From Pseudomonas brassicacearum subsp. brassicacearum (lineage in GTDB: Bacteria; Pseudomonadota; Gammaproteobacteria; Pseudomonadales; Pseudomonadaceae): a stretch of DNA of 64,000 nucleotides. Below the pieces are notes generated by a model. It was given only the letters and a program-made list of their open reading frames with translations, ran no database searches and was not told the origin of the DNA. Shown one piece after another: positions 9,041 to 18,100 of the stretch (position 1 is the first letter of the stretch; every line of letters starts with the position of its first letter). Both the position numbers and the translations under genes were made by a program. The DNA lies in the NCBI RefSeq assembly GCF_008801605.1, contig NZ_VZPJ01000013.1:1-64000 (forward strand). Direction: 5' to 3'.

Positions 9041-9658
9041 ATGTATCACGGGGAACGACTCAACGCCTGGACGCACTTGGTCGGGGCGGTGGCGGCTTTT
9101 ATCGGGGCGGTGTGGTTGCTGGTGATTGCCGGGATGGCGGGCGATCCGTGGAAGATCGTCAGCGTGGCGATCTACGGGTTCACCCTGCTGGTGCTGTACA
9201 GCGCTTCGACGGTTTACCACAGCGTGCGCGGTCGCAAAAAAGCCATCATGCAGAAGGTCGATCACTTTTCGATCTACCTGCTGATCGCCGGCAGCTATAC
9301 GCCGTTTTGCCTGGTGACCCTGCGCGGGCCGTGGGGCTGGACCTTGTTCGGGATCGTCTGGGGGCTGGCGCTGATCGGGATCCTGCAGGAGATCAAGCCG
9401 CGTTCCGAAGCGCGGATCCTGTCGATCGTCATCTACGCCGTGATGGGCTGGATCGTGCTGGTGGCGGTCAAGCCGCTGCTGGCGGCCCTGGGCAGCACCG
9501 GATTTGCCTGGCTGGCCTCGGGCGGCGTGTTGTACACCGTGGGCATCATATTTTTCGCCCTCGACCACCGGCTGCGCCACGCCCACGGGATCTGGCACCT
9601 GTTTGTGATCGCCGGCAGCTTGCTGCACTTCGTGGCGATCCTGCTCTACGTGCTCTAA
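9041..9658 (+). CDS. Hemolysin III / PAQR-family membrane protein (TrhA/YqfA type)
   Basis: 205-residue seven-helix membrane protein. Family hallmarks are HLVGAVAAFIGAVW in helix 1, STVYHS, KVDHFSIYLLIAGSYTPF, and the C-terminal His cluster (DHRLRHAHGIWHLFVIAGS) that binds zinc in PAQR proteins. Relatives affect membrane lipid homeostasis; true haemolysis is doubtful. ATG at 9041 follows GAGGTGGG. The final four bases overlap the convergent LysR gene. Confidence 0.88.
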   Translation: MYHGERLNAWTHLVGAVAAFIGAVWLLVIAGMAGDPWKIVSVAIYGFTLLVLYSASTVYHSVRGRKKAIMQKVDHFSIYLLIAGSYTPFCLVTLRGPWGWTLFGIVWGLALIGILQEIKPRSEARILSIVIYAVMGWIVLVAVKPLLAALGSTGFAWLASGGVLYTVGIIFFALDHRLRHAHGIWHLFVIAGSLLHFVAILLYVL

Positions 9659-10578
9659 CGACGTTCCGCCACCGCGAACAGGCGATCCAGTTGCGCCTGG
9701 GCCTGGCTGGCGAAAATGTCCAGCAACGCGCCGAGGGTGTGCACCGGCGCCTCGTTGGCCCGGGTCACGGCATACAGGGAAATGGGCAGCGGTGGCGACA
9801 ACGGCCGGATGGCCGTGCGGGTGTTCGAGGCACCGAGGGCCGTGAACGGGTCGATCACCGCCAGCCCGGCACCGGACTCGACCATGGCCCGGGCCAATGA
9901 ATACGTCTGTACGGCGATGCTGATACGCGGCGGCGGTTCCACGGCCTTGAGATAGCCGTCCAGCCTGGCCGACAGCGGGTCGGCGCTGGACAGGCCGATC
10001 AACGGTGCACCGGCCAGTGCCTGCAAGGGCATCGGCCGGCCCACCTGTGCGTCGGTCCAATGCCCGCTCGGCGCCAGGGCCACCAGCACACCGCTGGCCA
10101 GGGCCTGGGCCTTGAGTCCCGGATGATCGGGCGGTTGCAGGGTCAGGGCGACGTCGATTTCGCGCATCAGCAGGTTCTGCACCAGTTCGCGGCTGTGGGC
10201 GCTGGACAATTCGCAGGCGATGTCCGGATAACGCTGTGTCCATTGATGAACCGCCGCAGGCAGCAGCGACAGGGCCAGGGCCGGTGTCGCGCCGATCCGC
10301 AGGCTGTGGCCCGGCTCGCGCCGCAGGCTCTGGGCAAGGCGCCGGACACCTTGCAGGCTCTCGCTGACCTTATCGACTTCGCGCTCAAGCTCCAGCGCCT
10401 CAGGCGTGGCCTGCAACTTGCCACGCACCCGCAGAAACAACGCAAACCCCAATTGCTGCTCGGCATGCTGCAACACTTTGGTCACCGCCGGTTGCGAAAC
10501 ATGCAGCAGTTGGGCCGCACCGCTGATGGAGCCGGCCTGGCGGATGGCCTGGAATATCTCGATATGGCGAAGACGCAT
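9655..10578 (-). CDS. LysR-family transcriptional regulator, divergent from dadA-like gene
   Basis: 307 residues: N-terminal HTH (MRLRHIEIFQAIRQAGSISG onward) and a periplasmic-binding-like effector domain with RIGATPALALSLLP. It is divergent from the flavoprotein gene at 10678 with about 100 bp between starts, the usual layout for a LysR regulator and its target. The inducer is probably an amino acid taken up by the binding protein at 11947 (inference). A longer N-terminal frame exists but would cover the divergent promoter. Confidence 0.85.
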   Translation of the reverse strand: MRLRHIEIFQAIRQAGSISGAAQLLHVSQPAVTKVLQHAEQQLGFALFLRVRGKLQATPEALELEREVDKVSESLQGVRRLAQSLRREPGHSLRIGATPALALSLLPAAVHQWTQRYPDIACELSSAHSRELVQNLLMREIDVALTLQPPDHPGLKAQALASGVLVALAPSGHWTDAQVGRPMPLQALAGAPLIGLSSADPLSARLDGYLKAVEPPPRISIAVQTYSLARAMVESGAGLAVIDPFTALGASNTRTAIRPLSPPLPISLYAVTRANEAPVHTLGALLDIFASQAQAQLDRLFAVAERR

Positions 10579-10677
10579 GGCGAGCCCATAACCTTTGTTT
10601 ATAGGGAGTCCATCTTTATTCATTGTTCGAGGCCTGTCACCTGGCCCTAACCTCAAGCCACTGAAAACGGATGTGAG

Positions 10678-11925
10678 ATGGACATGGCACAGCGGGTTTG
10701 CATCATCGGTGGTGGCGTGGTCGGGCTGGCGACGGCTTATGCGCTGGTGCGCGACGGCGTCGACGTGACGCTGGTGGAGGCCCGGGAGACCTTGGGCAGC
10801 GAGACCAGTTTCGCCAACGGTGGCCAGTTGTCCTATCGCTACGTCACCCCGCTGGCGGACGCCGGGGTGCCCTGGCAGGCGCTGGGATGGATGCTGCGCG
10901 GTGATTCGCCGCTCAAATTGCGACCGCGCCTGGACCCGGCGCAGTGGCGCTGGATGGCCGCGTTCATCGGCGCCTGCCGGACCTCGGTCAACCGGCGTAA
11001 CGGCGCCCACCTGTTGCGCCTGGCGCTGTTGAGCCAGGCGACTTTGCAGGACTGGCGCGAGCAAGACCGCCTCGACGGTTTCAACTGGCGGCGCAACGGC
11101 AAGCTAGTGACGTTTCGCGACGCGAGGCATTTCCAGCGTGCGCGGCAGGGGTTGCTGGACAGTGCCCACCAGCAGGTGCTTGGCCCCATCGAGTGCGCGA
11201 ACCTGGAACCGGCCCTGGCCGGCGTGCCGTACGTGGGCGGGGTCTACACGCCGGCTGAGGAGGTCGCCGATTGCCATGCCTTCTGCCAGCAATTGGCGGC
11301 ACGTTTGCGAGCTTCGGGGCGCTGCGAGTTCCTGTTGGGGCTCCCGGTCAGCGGCATCGAACACGTCGACGGTGCGGTGCAGGCCATTGTGCTGGGCGGT
11401 CAGCGGCTGCCGGTGGAGCAACTGGTGATTGCCGCCGGCCATCGCAGCGCGGCGCTTGCATTGCCCGGGGTGCGGATGCCGCTGTATCCGCTCAAGGGCT
11501 ACAGCTTGACCGTGCCCATTGGCCCACAGCATCGGGCACCGCAGTTGAGCATCACCGACTATGACCGCAAGGTCGTCTACGCGCGCATCGGCGAACAGCT
11601 GCGCGTTGCGGCGATGGTGGACATCGTCGGTTTCGACCCGACGCCGGACCCCAAGCGCCTGGCCCTGATCAAGCGCCAGGCCCTGGAAACCTTCCCCCAA
11701 GGTGGGGATTACTCGCGCGCCGTCGAATGGGCCGGCATGCGCCCGGCGACCCCCAGCGGCGTGCCGCTGATCGGCGCCACCGGCTACCGTAACCTGTGGC
11801 TCAACCTCGGCCATGGGGCCTTGGGCTTTACCCTGGCGTGTGGCAGCGCTCGCTTGCTCAGCGAGCTGATCGGCCAGCACACGCCTTCCATCGACTTGCA
11901 GGGCCTGACGCCCCGCGCCGCCTGA
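10678..11925 (+). CDS. FAD-dependent amino acid oxidoreductase, DadA-like
   Basis: 415-residue flavoprotein of the DAO / D-amino-acid dehydrogenase small-subunit family. The N-terminal GxGxxG FAD site is ICIIGGGVVGLATAYALV-like (residues about 6-20), followed by ETSFANGGQLSYRY, characteristic of DadA. The C-terminal GMRPATPSGVPLIGATGYRN segment is also DadA-like. It would pass electrons to the respiratory chain while making a 2-oxo acid and ammonia. It may be a DadA paralogue, since no dadX racemase is adjacent. Start could be 10678 or 10684. Confidence 0.85.
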   Translation: MDMAQRVCIIGGGVVGLATAYALVRDGVDVTLVEARETLGSETSFANGGQLSYRYVTPLADAGVPWQALGWMLRGDSPLKLRPRLDPAQWRWMAAFIGACRTSVNRRNGAHLLRLALLSQATLQDWREQDRLDGFNWRRNGKLVTFRDARHFQRARQGLLDSAHQQVLGPIECANLEPALAGVPYVGGVYTPAEEVADCHAFCQQLAARLRASGRCEFLLGLPVSGIEHVDGAVQAIVLGGQRLPVEQLVIAAGHRSAALALPGVRMPLYPLKGYSLTVPIGPQHRAPQLSITDYDRKVVYARIGEQLRVAAMVDIVGFDPTPDPKRLALIKRQALETFPQGGDYSRAVEWAGMRPATPSGVPLIGATGYRNLWLNLGHGALGFTLACGSARLLSELIGQHTPSIDLQGLTPRAA

Positions 11926-11946
11926 CCCACCCAACGGAGAATAACA

Positions 11947-12849
11947 ATGCAAAAAATCACGTTGATCGGCTGCACCCTGAGCCTGTTGTTAAGCGTCCAG
12001 GCCCATGCCAATGAAGCACCCCCAGCCGGCACACTGGGCAAGATCGCCAGCACCCGCAGCATTACCCTGGGCTATCGCGACGCTTCGGTACCGTTTTCCT
12101 ACGTCGGTGACAGCAGCGGCCAGCCGATGGGTTACTCGGTGGAACTGGCGGGCAAGATTGTCGAGCGGATCAAGACCCAGCTGGCGTTGCCGCAACTGGA
12201 CGTGAAGTACAACCTGGTCACGTCCCAGACCCGCATTCCACTGGTGCAGAACGGCACCGTGGACCTGGAGTGCGGCTCTACCGGGGTGACGGCCGAGCGG
12301 CAGAAGCAAGTGGCGTTTTCCTACGGTTTCATCTATGTGAAGGGCCAGTTGCTGACGGCCAAGGACAGTGGCATCCACAGCTTCGCCGACCTGCGCGGCA
12401 AGAACGTGGTCACCACCGCCGGCACCACCAACGAACGCTTCCTGAAAAGCTACAACCAGGACAACAACGCCGAGATGTTCATCATCAGCGCCAAGGACCA
12501 CGGCGAATCCTTCCAGATGCTCGAGACAGGTCGGGCGGCGGCGTTCTACATGGACGATGCGTTGCTATACGGTGAACGGGCCAAGGCCCGCGACCCGCAC
12601 AAATGGGTGGTGGTGGGGCAAGAGCAATCACGGGAAATCTACAGCTGCATGGTGCGCAAGGACGACCCGCAATTCCTGGCGCTGGTCAATGCGACCCTGG
12701 CTGATTTGTACAAGTCGGGGGAGATCAACGACATTTACGACCGTTGGTTCCAGAAACCGATTCCACCCAAGGGCCTGAACCTGGAATTCCCGATGACCAG
12801 CGAGTTGAAGGCGATCATTGCCAAGCCGACCAGCGAGCCGGTGCAGTAG
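11947..12849 (+). CDS. Periplasmic amino-acid-binding protein (ABC family 3, GltI-like)
   Basis: 300 residues with a signal peptide (residues 1-22, cleavage after VQAHA). The mature part resembles glutamate/aspartate-binding GltI: GYRDASVPFSY, DLECGSTGVTAER, and VTTAGTTNERF. GGAG lies just before the ATG. It is 21 bp after the DadA-like gene and likely co-transcribed, suggesting the two act on the same amino acid. No permease or ATPase genes follow, so it must use a transporter encoded elsewhere or act as a sensor. Confidence 0.87.
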   Translation: MQKITLIGCTLSLLLSVQAHANEAPPAGTLGKIASTRSITLGYRDASVPFSYVGDSSGQPMGYSVELAGKIVERIKTQLALPQLDVKYNLVTSQTRIPLVQNGTVDLECGSTGVTAERQKQVAFSYGFIYVKGQLLTAKDSGIHSFADLRGKNVVTTAGTTNERFLKSYNQDNNAEMFIISAKDHGESFQMLETGRAAAFYMDDALLYGERAKARDPHKWVVVGQEQSREIYSCMVRKDDPQFLALVNATLADLYKSGEINDIYDRWFQKPIPPKGLNLEFPMTSELKAIIAKPTSEPVQ

Positions 12850-12852
12850 GCC

Positions 12853-12943
12853 TGTGGGAGCGAGCGTGCTCGCGATAGCGCCGGATCAGTCAGCATCGAT
12901 GTTGAATGACCCACTGCTATCGCGAGCAAGCTCGTTCCCACAT
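12853..12943. repeat. REP pair
   Basis: Inverted REP cores in the gap between the binding-protein gene and the convergent rsmE. Confidence 0.9.
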
Positions 12944-12960
12944 GGGTTCTATATTCGACT

Positions 12961-13680
12961 CTAGAAATCCCCCCACAACTGCTGCGCCACTGCCAGCGCC
13001 ACTACTGGCGCGGTTTCAGTGCGCAGCACGCGAGGGCCGAGGCGGGCGGCGTGGTAGCCGGCGGTCTTGGCCTGTTCGACTTCGGCGTCCGACAAACCGC
13101 CTTCAGGACCAATCAGGAACGCCAATGTCGACGGTTTGTCATGGCTGACCAGCGGCTCGGCCACCGGATGCAGCACCAGCCTCAGCTCGGCCTCGGTCTG
13201 TTTCAGCCAGTCAGCCAGCAGCAGGGGCGGGTGGATGACCGGCACGCTCGAGCGCCCGCATTGCTCGCAGGCGCTGATTGCCACCTGGCGCCAGTGCAGC
13301 AGGCGCTTGTCGGCGCGCTCGTCCTTGAGGCGCACTTCGCAGCGCTCGCTGAAAATCGGCGTGATCTCACTGACCCCCAGCTCCGTGGCTTTCTGGATCG
13401 CCCAATCCATGCGCTCGCCTCGGGACAGGCCTTGGCCGAGGTGAATGCGCAGTGGTGATTCAGGTTGTCCGGCGAACTGCTCGTCCAATTGCACCCGCAC
13501 GCGTTTCTTGCCGACCTCGGCCAGGGTGCCGCGAAACTCCTGGCCCGAGCCATCGAACACCTGCACCGCATCGCCCTCGGCCATGCGCAGCACACGGCCG
13601 ATGTAGTGGGCCTGGGCTTCAGGCAGTTCGTGGTCGCCGAGGCTCAGGGGCGCGTCGATGAAGAAGCGGGACAGTCTCAT
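12961..13680 (-). CDS. rsmE: 16S rRNA m3U1498 methyltransferase RsmE
   Basis: 239-residue SPOUT methyltransferase that methylates N3 of U1498 in 16S rRNA. The knotted C-terminal cofactor site is visible as LIGPEGGLSDAE followed by LGPRVLRTETAPV, both RsmE signatures. An N-terminal PUA-like domain starts MRLSRFFID. The start at 13680 excludes upstream frame that runs into a palindromic repeat. It lies downstream of bioA on the same strand, an arrangement common in pseudomonads. Confidence 0.95.
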   Translation of the reverse strand: MRLSRFFIDAPLSLGDHELPEAQAHYIGRVLRMAEGDAVQVFDGSGQEFRGTLAEVGKKRVRVQLDEQFAGQPESPLRIHLGQGLSRGERMDWAIQKATELGVSEITPIFSERCEVRLKDERADKRLLHWRQVAISACEQCGRSSVPVIHPPLLLADWLKQTEAELRLVLHPVAEPLVSHDKPSTLAFLIGPEGGLSDAEVEQAKTAGYHAARLGPRVLRTETAPVVALAVAQQLWGDF

Positions 13681-13693
13681 GTTTTGTTCTCTC

Positions 13694-13801
13694 GATCGTT
13701 CCCACGCTCTGCGTGGGAATGCCGCCATGGACGCTCTGCGTCCGCTGTGGATGTGACGCGGAGCGTCACGGGATGCATTCCCACGCAGAGCGTGGGAACG
13801 A
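13694..13801. repeat. 108-bp palindromic repeat, second family (copy 2)
   Basis: Near-perfect terminal arms CGTTCCCACGCTCTGCGTGG and CCACGCAGAGCGTGGGAACG with an inner GACGCTCTGCGTC / GACGCGGAGCGTC pair. Same family as 8842-8948. It sits between bioA and rsmE and may separate their transcription. Confidence 0.87.
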
Positions 13802-13813
13802 GAAGTTCAGGGC

Positions 13814-15220
13814 TCAGCCCGGGTCGCGATAACCCGGGTGGAAGTCCTTCGGCACCGCCACGCTGACCTTGTCCCGGGTGGCGATGTCGATGCCTTCGCT
13901 GGCCACTTCGGCCAGGAAGTCGATCTGCTCCGGGGTGATGACGTACGGCGGCAGGAAATACACCACGCTGCCCAGCGGCCGCAGCAAGGCACCACGCTCC
14001 AAGGCATGCTGGAACACACTCAGGCCGCGCCGTTCCTGCCACGGATAAGCGGTTTTGCTGGCTTTGTCCTTGACCATCTCGATCGCCAGCACCATGCCGG
14101 TCTGGCGCACTTCGGCGACGTTCGGGTGGTCGGCCAGGTGCGCGGTGGCGCTCGCCATGCGTTGGGCCAGGGCCTTGTTGTTTTCGATGACGTTGTCTTC
14201 TTCGAAGATGTCCAGCGTCGCCAGGGCCGCCGCGCAGGCCAGTGGGTTGCCGGTGTAGCTGTGGGAATGCAGGAAGGCGCGCAGGGTCGGGTAGTCGTCG
14301 TAGAACGCGCTGTAGACCTCGTCGGTGGTCACGCACGCGGCCAGCGGCAGGTAACCGCCGGTCAGGGCCTTGGACAGGCAGAGGAAATCCGGCGTGATGC
14401 CGGCCTGCTCACAGGCGAACATCGTCCCGGTACGGCCAAAGCCGACGGCGATTTCGTCGTGGATCAGGTGCACGCCATAGCGGTCGCAGGCCTCGCGCAA
14501 CAACTTCAGGTACACCGGATGGTACATGCGCATGCCGCCGGCGCCCTGGATCAGCGGTTCGACGATCACTGCCGCCACCGTGTCGTGGTGCTCGGCCAGG
14601 GTCTGTTCCATGGCTGCGAACATGTTGCGTGAATGTTCTTCCCAGCCCATGCCTTCGGGGCGGTGGTAGCAGTCGGGGCTCGGCACCTTGATCGTGTCCA
14701 GCAACAAGGCCTTGTAGGTTTCAGTGAACAACGGCACATCGCCCACCGACATCGCCGCGATGGTTTCGCCGTGGTAACTGTTGCTCAGGGTGACGAAGCG
14801 CTTCTTGTCCGGCCGGCCGCGATTGATCCAGTAATGGAAGCTCATCTTCATCGCCACTTCGATGCAGGACGAGCCGTTATCGGCGTAGAAGCACCGGGTC
14901 AGGCCTTCGGGCGTCATCTTCACCAGGCGCTCGGACAGCTCGATCACCGGCTGGTGACTGAAGCCGGCGAGAATCACATGCTCCAACTGATCGACCTGGT
15001 CCTTGATGCGCTGGTTGATGCGCGGGTTGGCGTGGCCGAACACGTTGACCCACCAGGAGCTGACGGCATCGAGATAGCGCTTGCCTTCGAAATCTTCCAG
15101 CCACACGCCTTCACCGCGCTTGATGGGGATCAGCGGCAGCTGTTCGTGGTCTTTCATCTGGGTGCAGGGATGCCATAGCACCGCGAGGTCGCGTTGCATC
15201 CACTGGTTATTCAGGCCCAT
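13814..15220 (-). CDS. bioA: Adenosylmethionine-8-amino-7-oxononanoate aminotransferase BioA
   Basis: PLP enzyme of biotin synthesis: KAPA to DAPA with SAM as amino donor. The 468-residue protein is class III aminotransferase type, with SSWWVNVFGHANPRIN at the substrate site and the PLP lysine in LCLSKALTGGYLPLAA. The start at 15220 follows GAGGAG. It is separated from the other bio genes, which are not in the window, as is usual in Pseudomonas. Divergent from the amine oxidase at 15468. Confidence 0.95.
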   Translation of the reverse strand: MGLNNQWMQRDLAVLWHPCTQMKDHEQLPLIPIKRGEGVWLEDFEGKRYLDAVSSWWVNVFGHANPRINQRIKDQVDQLEHVILAGFSHQPVIELSERLVKMTPEGLTRCFYADNGSSCIEVAMKMSFHYWINRGRPDKKRFVTLSNSYHGETIAAMSVGDVPLFTETYKALLLDTIKVPSPDCYHRPEGMGWEEHSRNMFAAMEQTLAEHHDTVAAVIVEPLIQGAGGMRMYHPVYLKLLREACDRYGVHLIHDEIAVGFGRTGTMFACEQAGITPDFLCLSKALTGGYLPLAACVTTDEVYSAFYDDYPTLRAFLHSHSYTGNPLACAAALATLDIFEEDNVIENNKALAQRMASATAHLADHPNVAEVRQTGMVLAIEMVKDKASKTAYPWQERRGLSVFQHALERGALLRPLGSVVYFLPPYVITPEQIDFLAEVASEGIDIATRDKVSVAVPKDFHPGYRDPG

Positions 15221-15467
15221 TTACAGTCTCCTCGAGGCGGCTCGCGGCGGGCGCGGGCAAAACAATCGCGCAAGCCTATGCAATGGCGGCCCCGCGGACA
15301 ACCCATTGTGTCATTCCCACTACTTTGAACGAGGCGATAGACGTCGCTGGCGGCGTTTTGATGGCTGACGTATTCTTCGCCGTTCCCTGAGCCGACTGGC
15401 TCGAAAAACCGAGAGCCGCCTGGCTCGAAAACTGAAATTTCCTACGTTTTAATCCGGAGTTCGTTGA

Positions 15468-17225
15468 ATGTCTGCTGGTTGGCTGCGCGCCTGTGCGCTG
15501 GTGATGATAGGGCTGTTCAGCGTTTCGGCGCTGGCCAAGGACAAACAACCGACGGCCATCGTCATCGGCGGCGGCCTGGCGGGGCTCACGGCGGCCTATG
15601 AGTTGCAGAACAAAGGCTGGCTCGTGACGTTGCTGGAAGCCAAGCCGGACCTGGGCGGTCGTTCGGGCATGGCCACCAGCGAGTGGATCGGCAACGAGAA
15701 GACCCAGCCGGTGCTGAACAAGTACGTCTCCACCTTCAAGCTGAGCACCACGCCGGCGCCGGAGTTCGTGCGTACCCCCAGCTATCTGATCGACGGCACT
15801 TACTTCACCACCGCGGACCTGGCGACCAAACAGCCGGCCACCGCCGAAGCCCTCAAGCGCTACGAAACCACCCTGGACGACCTGGCGCGCTCCATCGAAG
15901 ACCCGCAGAACCCGGCGGCGACCAGCACACTGCACGCGCTGGACCAGATCACTGTGTCCAACTGGCTCGACCGTCTGCAACTGCCGGCCACGGCGCGGCA
16001 GTTGGTGAACCAGGAGATTCGCACCCGTTATGACGAACCTTCGCGTCTGTCGCTGCTGTATTTCGCCCAGCAGAATCGCGTCTATCGCGGCGTGTCCGAC
16101 CGCGACCTGCGGGCCTCGCGCCTGCTCGGCGGTAGCCCGGTCCTGGCCCAGGCGTTCGTCAAGCAACTGAAAACCATCAAGACCAATTCGCCCGTGTCGG
16201 CCATCTCCCAGGACAAGGACGGGGTGACTGTCAAGGTTGGCGCCGTTGGCTATCAGGCTGACTACGTGGTGCTGGCGGTGCCGCTGCGGGCGCTGAACAA
16301 GATCCAGTTGACCCCGGCCCTGGACGCCCAGCACCAAGGCGCGATCAAGGGCACCAACTACGGCTGGCGCGACCAGATCATGCTCAAGTTCAAGACCCCG
16401 GTCTGGGACAGCAAGGCGCGCATGTCGGGTGAGATCTACAGCAATGCCGGCCTGGGCATGATGTGGATCGAACCGGCCTTGAAGGGCGGTGCCAACGTAG
16501 TCATCAACCTGTCCGGCGACAACGCCCGGGTGATGCAGGCCTTCGGCGACAAGCAGATGGTCGATCAGGTGCTGATCCGTCTGCACGCGTTTTATCCACA
16601 GGCCCGTGGCGCGTTCACCGGCTACGAAATCCGCCGCTACAGCACCGACCCGTCCATGGGCGGTGCGTACCTGGCCTTTGGCCCGGGCCAGATCAGCAAG
16701 TACTGGCGCCTGTGGGAAAAGCCATTGCAGCGCGTAGCCTTTGCCGGTGAACACACCGACACCCTGTATCCCGGCACCCTTGAAGGCGCGCTGCGCAGCG
16801 GTCAACGGGCCGCCAGCCAGGTTGAAGACCTGGCGGCGGGCAAGTCGTTCGAGCCGGCCAAGGTCGCACCAGTTGCAACGGCAGCAGCGGCGGGTGCGGT
16901 AGCGGCGAAGAAGGGCAACTTCTTCACCAACCTGTTTGGTGGCTCGGATGATGACAAGAAGCCAGAGCCGGTCAAGGCACCGGAACCGGTAGCGCCTGCT
17001 CCAGTGCCTGCACCCGCTCCTGCGCCGGCACCGGTGGAACCACCTGCACCAGCCCCGGCGAAGGTTGAGCCAGCCAAGAAAGCAGCGGCCAAACCAGCGG
17101 CGAAAAAACCAGCCGCCAAGGCTCCGGCTAAAAAAGCGCCAGTGAAGAAAGCCACTCCGGCGAAGAAACCGGCGGCCAAGCCGGCAGCGACAACACCGGC
17201 GGCGACTGAGACCAAGGCTCAGTAA
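15468..17225 (+). CDS. Exported FAD amine-oxidase-like protein with an Ala/Lys/Pro-rich C-terminal tail
   Basis: 585 residues. A signal peptide (1-23, cleavage after VSALA) precedes a flavin amine oxidase domain of about 440 residues: AIVIGGGLAGLTAAYEL, LLEAKPDLGGRSGM, and FAGEHTDTLYPGTLEGAL near the FAD C-terminal site. From about residue 465 the protein changes character. There is a short FFTNLFGGSDDDKK piece, then a Pro/Ala stretch, then repeated KPAAKKPAAK-like motifs resembling histone H1 or AlgP tails. The domain alone suggests oxidation of an amine or polyene; the substrate is unknown. The tail is low complexity and its role is not known. Confidence 0.85.
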   Translation: MSAGWLRACALVMIGLFSVSALAKDKQPTAIVIGGGLAGLTAAYELQNKGWLVTLLEAKPDLGGRSGMATSEWIGNEKTQPVLNKYVSTFKLSTTPAPEFVRTPSYLIDGTYFTTADLATKQPATAEALKRYETTLDDLARSIEDPQNPAATSTLHALDQITVSNWLDRLQLPATARQLVNQEIRTRYDEPSRLSLLYFAQQNRVYRGVSDRDLRASRLLGGSPVLAQAFVKQLKTIKTNSPVSAISQDKDGVTVKVGAVGYQADYVVLAVPLRALNKIQLTPALDAQHQGAIKGTNYGWRDQIMLKFKTPVWDSKARMSGEIYSNAGLGMMWIEPALKGGANVVINLSGDNARVMQAFGDKQMVDQVLIRLHAFYPQARGAFTGYEIRRYSTDPSMGGAYLAFGPGQISKYWRLWEKPLQRVAFAGEHTDTLYPGTLEGALRSGQRAASQVEDLAAGKSFEPAKVAPVATAAAAGAVAAKKGNFFTNLFGGSDDDKKPEPVKAPEPVAPAPVPAPAPAPAPVEPPAPAPAKVEPAKKAAAKPAAKKPAAKAPAKKAPVKKATPAKKPAAKPAATTPAATETKAQ

Positions 17226-17238
17226 GGCTTGGTGATAG

Positions 17239-17273
17239 AAAAAAGCGCGGCGTGTCAGCCGCGCTTTTTTTTG
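17239..17273 (+). terminator. Rho-independent terminator after the amine oxidase gene
   Basis: AAAAGCGCGGC / GCCGCGCTTTT stem with a six-base loop and a run of eight T, 15 bp after the stop codon. Confidence 0.92.
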
Positions 17274-17285
17274 CCTGTAGAACCG

Positions 17286-17354
17286 CTATCGCGAGCAAGC
17301 TCGCTCCCGCAGGGATTGCGCTCGGCCAGTGTGGGAGCGCGCTTGCTCGCGATG
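17286..17354. repeat. REP pair
   Basis: Inverted cores CTATCGCGAGCAAGCTCG and GCGCTTGCTCGCGATGAG, upstream of the cytochrome b561 gene. Confidence 0.9.
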
Positions 17355-17516
17355 AGGCCCTTCCTGATATAACGCCTTGTATCGGTTTTAATCTTTCCTT
17401 AACCCACCCCTTCCAGACTGATGATCGTATTTCTCGATATTTCAAAGCGAAATTTTCCGCTTTAAATCGATAGATAACTCGCTAGTCTTGATCGCAGTTT
17501 TTACAGGAAATGAGCA

Positions 17517-18068
17517 ATGCAGCTACGCAACTCTTCTTCTCGCTATGGCTGGGTCAGTATCGCTGTGCACTGGGGCGTTGCGCTGGTGGTGTACGGGTTG
17601 TTCGCCCTGGGCCTGTGGATGGTTGGCCTGGATTACTACAGCACCTGGCGCAAAGACGCACCGGACCTGCACAAGAGCATTGGCCTGATGCTGCTGGCGG
17701 TCATGTTGCTGCGGGTGATCTGGCGCGTTGTCAGCCCGCCGCCACCGACCCTGCCGACCTATGGCCGCCTGACCCGCGCCGGTGCCAAGCTCGGTCATAG
17801 CGCACTGTATCTCGGGTTGTTCGCCGTGATGATTGCCGGTTACCTGATTTCCACCGCAGACGGTGTCGGGATCCCGGTGTTTGGTTTGTTTGAAGTACCC
17901 GCGCTGGTGTCCGGACTGCCCGATCAGGCAGACGTCGCTGGCCAGATTCACCTCTACCTGGCGTGGGCGTTGGTAATTTTCTCCGGCCTTCATGCGTTGG
18001 CAGCATTGAAACACCACTTTATCGACCGTGACGCGACCCTCAAGCGAATGCTGGGGCGCCAAGCCTGA
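17517..18068 (+). CDS. Cytochrome b561 family protein
   Basis: 183-residue inner-membrane cytochrome with four predicted helices. The haem histidines expected for the family are in SIAVHWGVA (helix 1), DLHKSIGL (helix 2), GHSALY, and the C-terminal HLYLAW/GLHALAALKHH region. It probably carries electrons from the quinone pool. It ends one base into the upstream frame of the YceI gene, so the two are likely one transcript; b561-YceI pairing is recurrent in proteobacteria. Confidence 0.9.
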   Translation: MQLRNSSSRYGWVSIAVHWGVALVVYGLFALGLWMVGLDYYSTWRKDAPDLHKSIGLMLLAVMLLRVIWRVVSPPPPTLPTYGRLTRAGAKLGHSALYLGLFAVMIAGYLISTADGVGIPVFGLFEVPALVSGLPDQADVAGQIHLYLAWALVIFSGLHALAALKHHFIDRDATLKRMLGRQA

Positions 18069-18100
18069 TGTTCAACCTCGACTCCAAAGGAATAGAAAGC

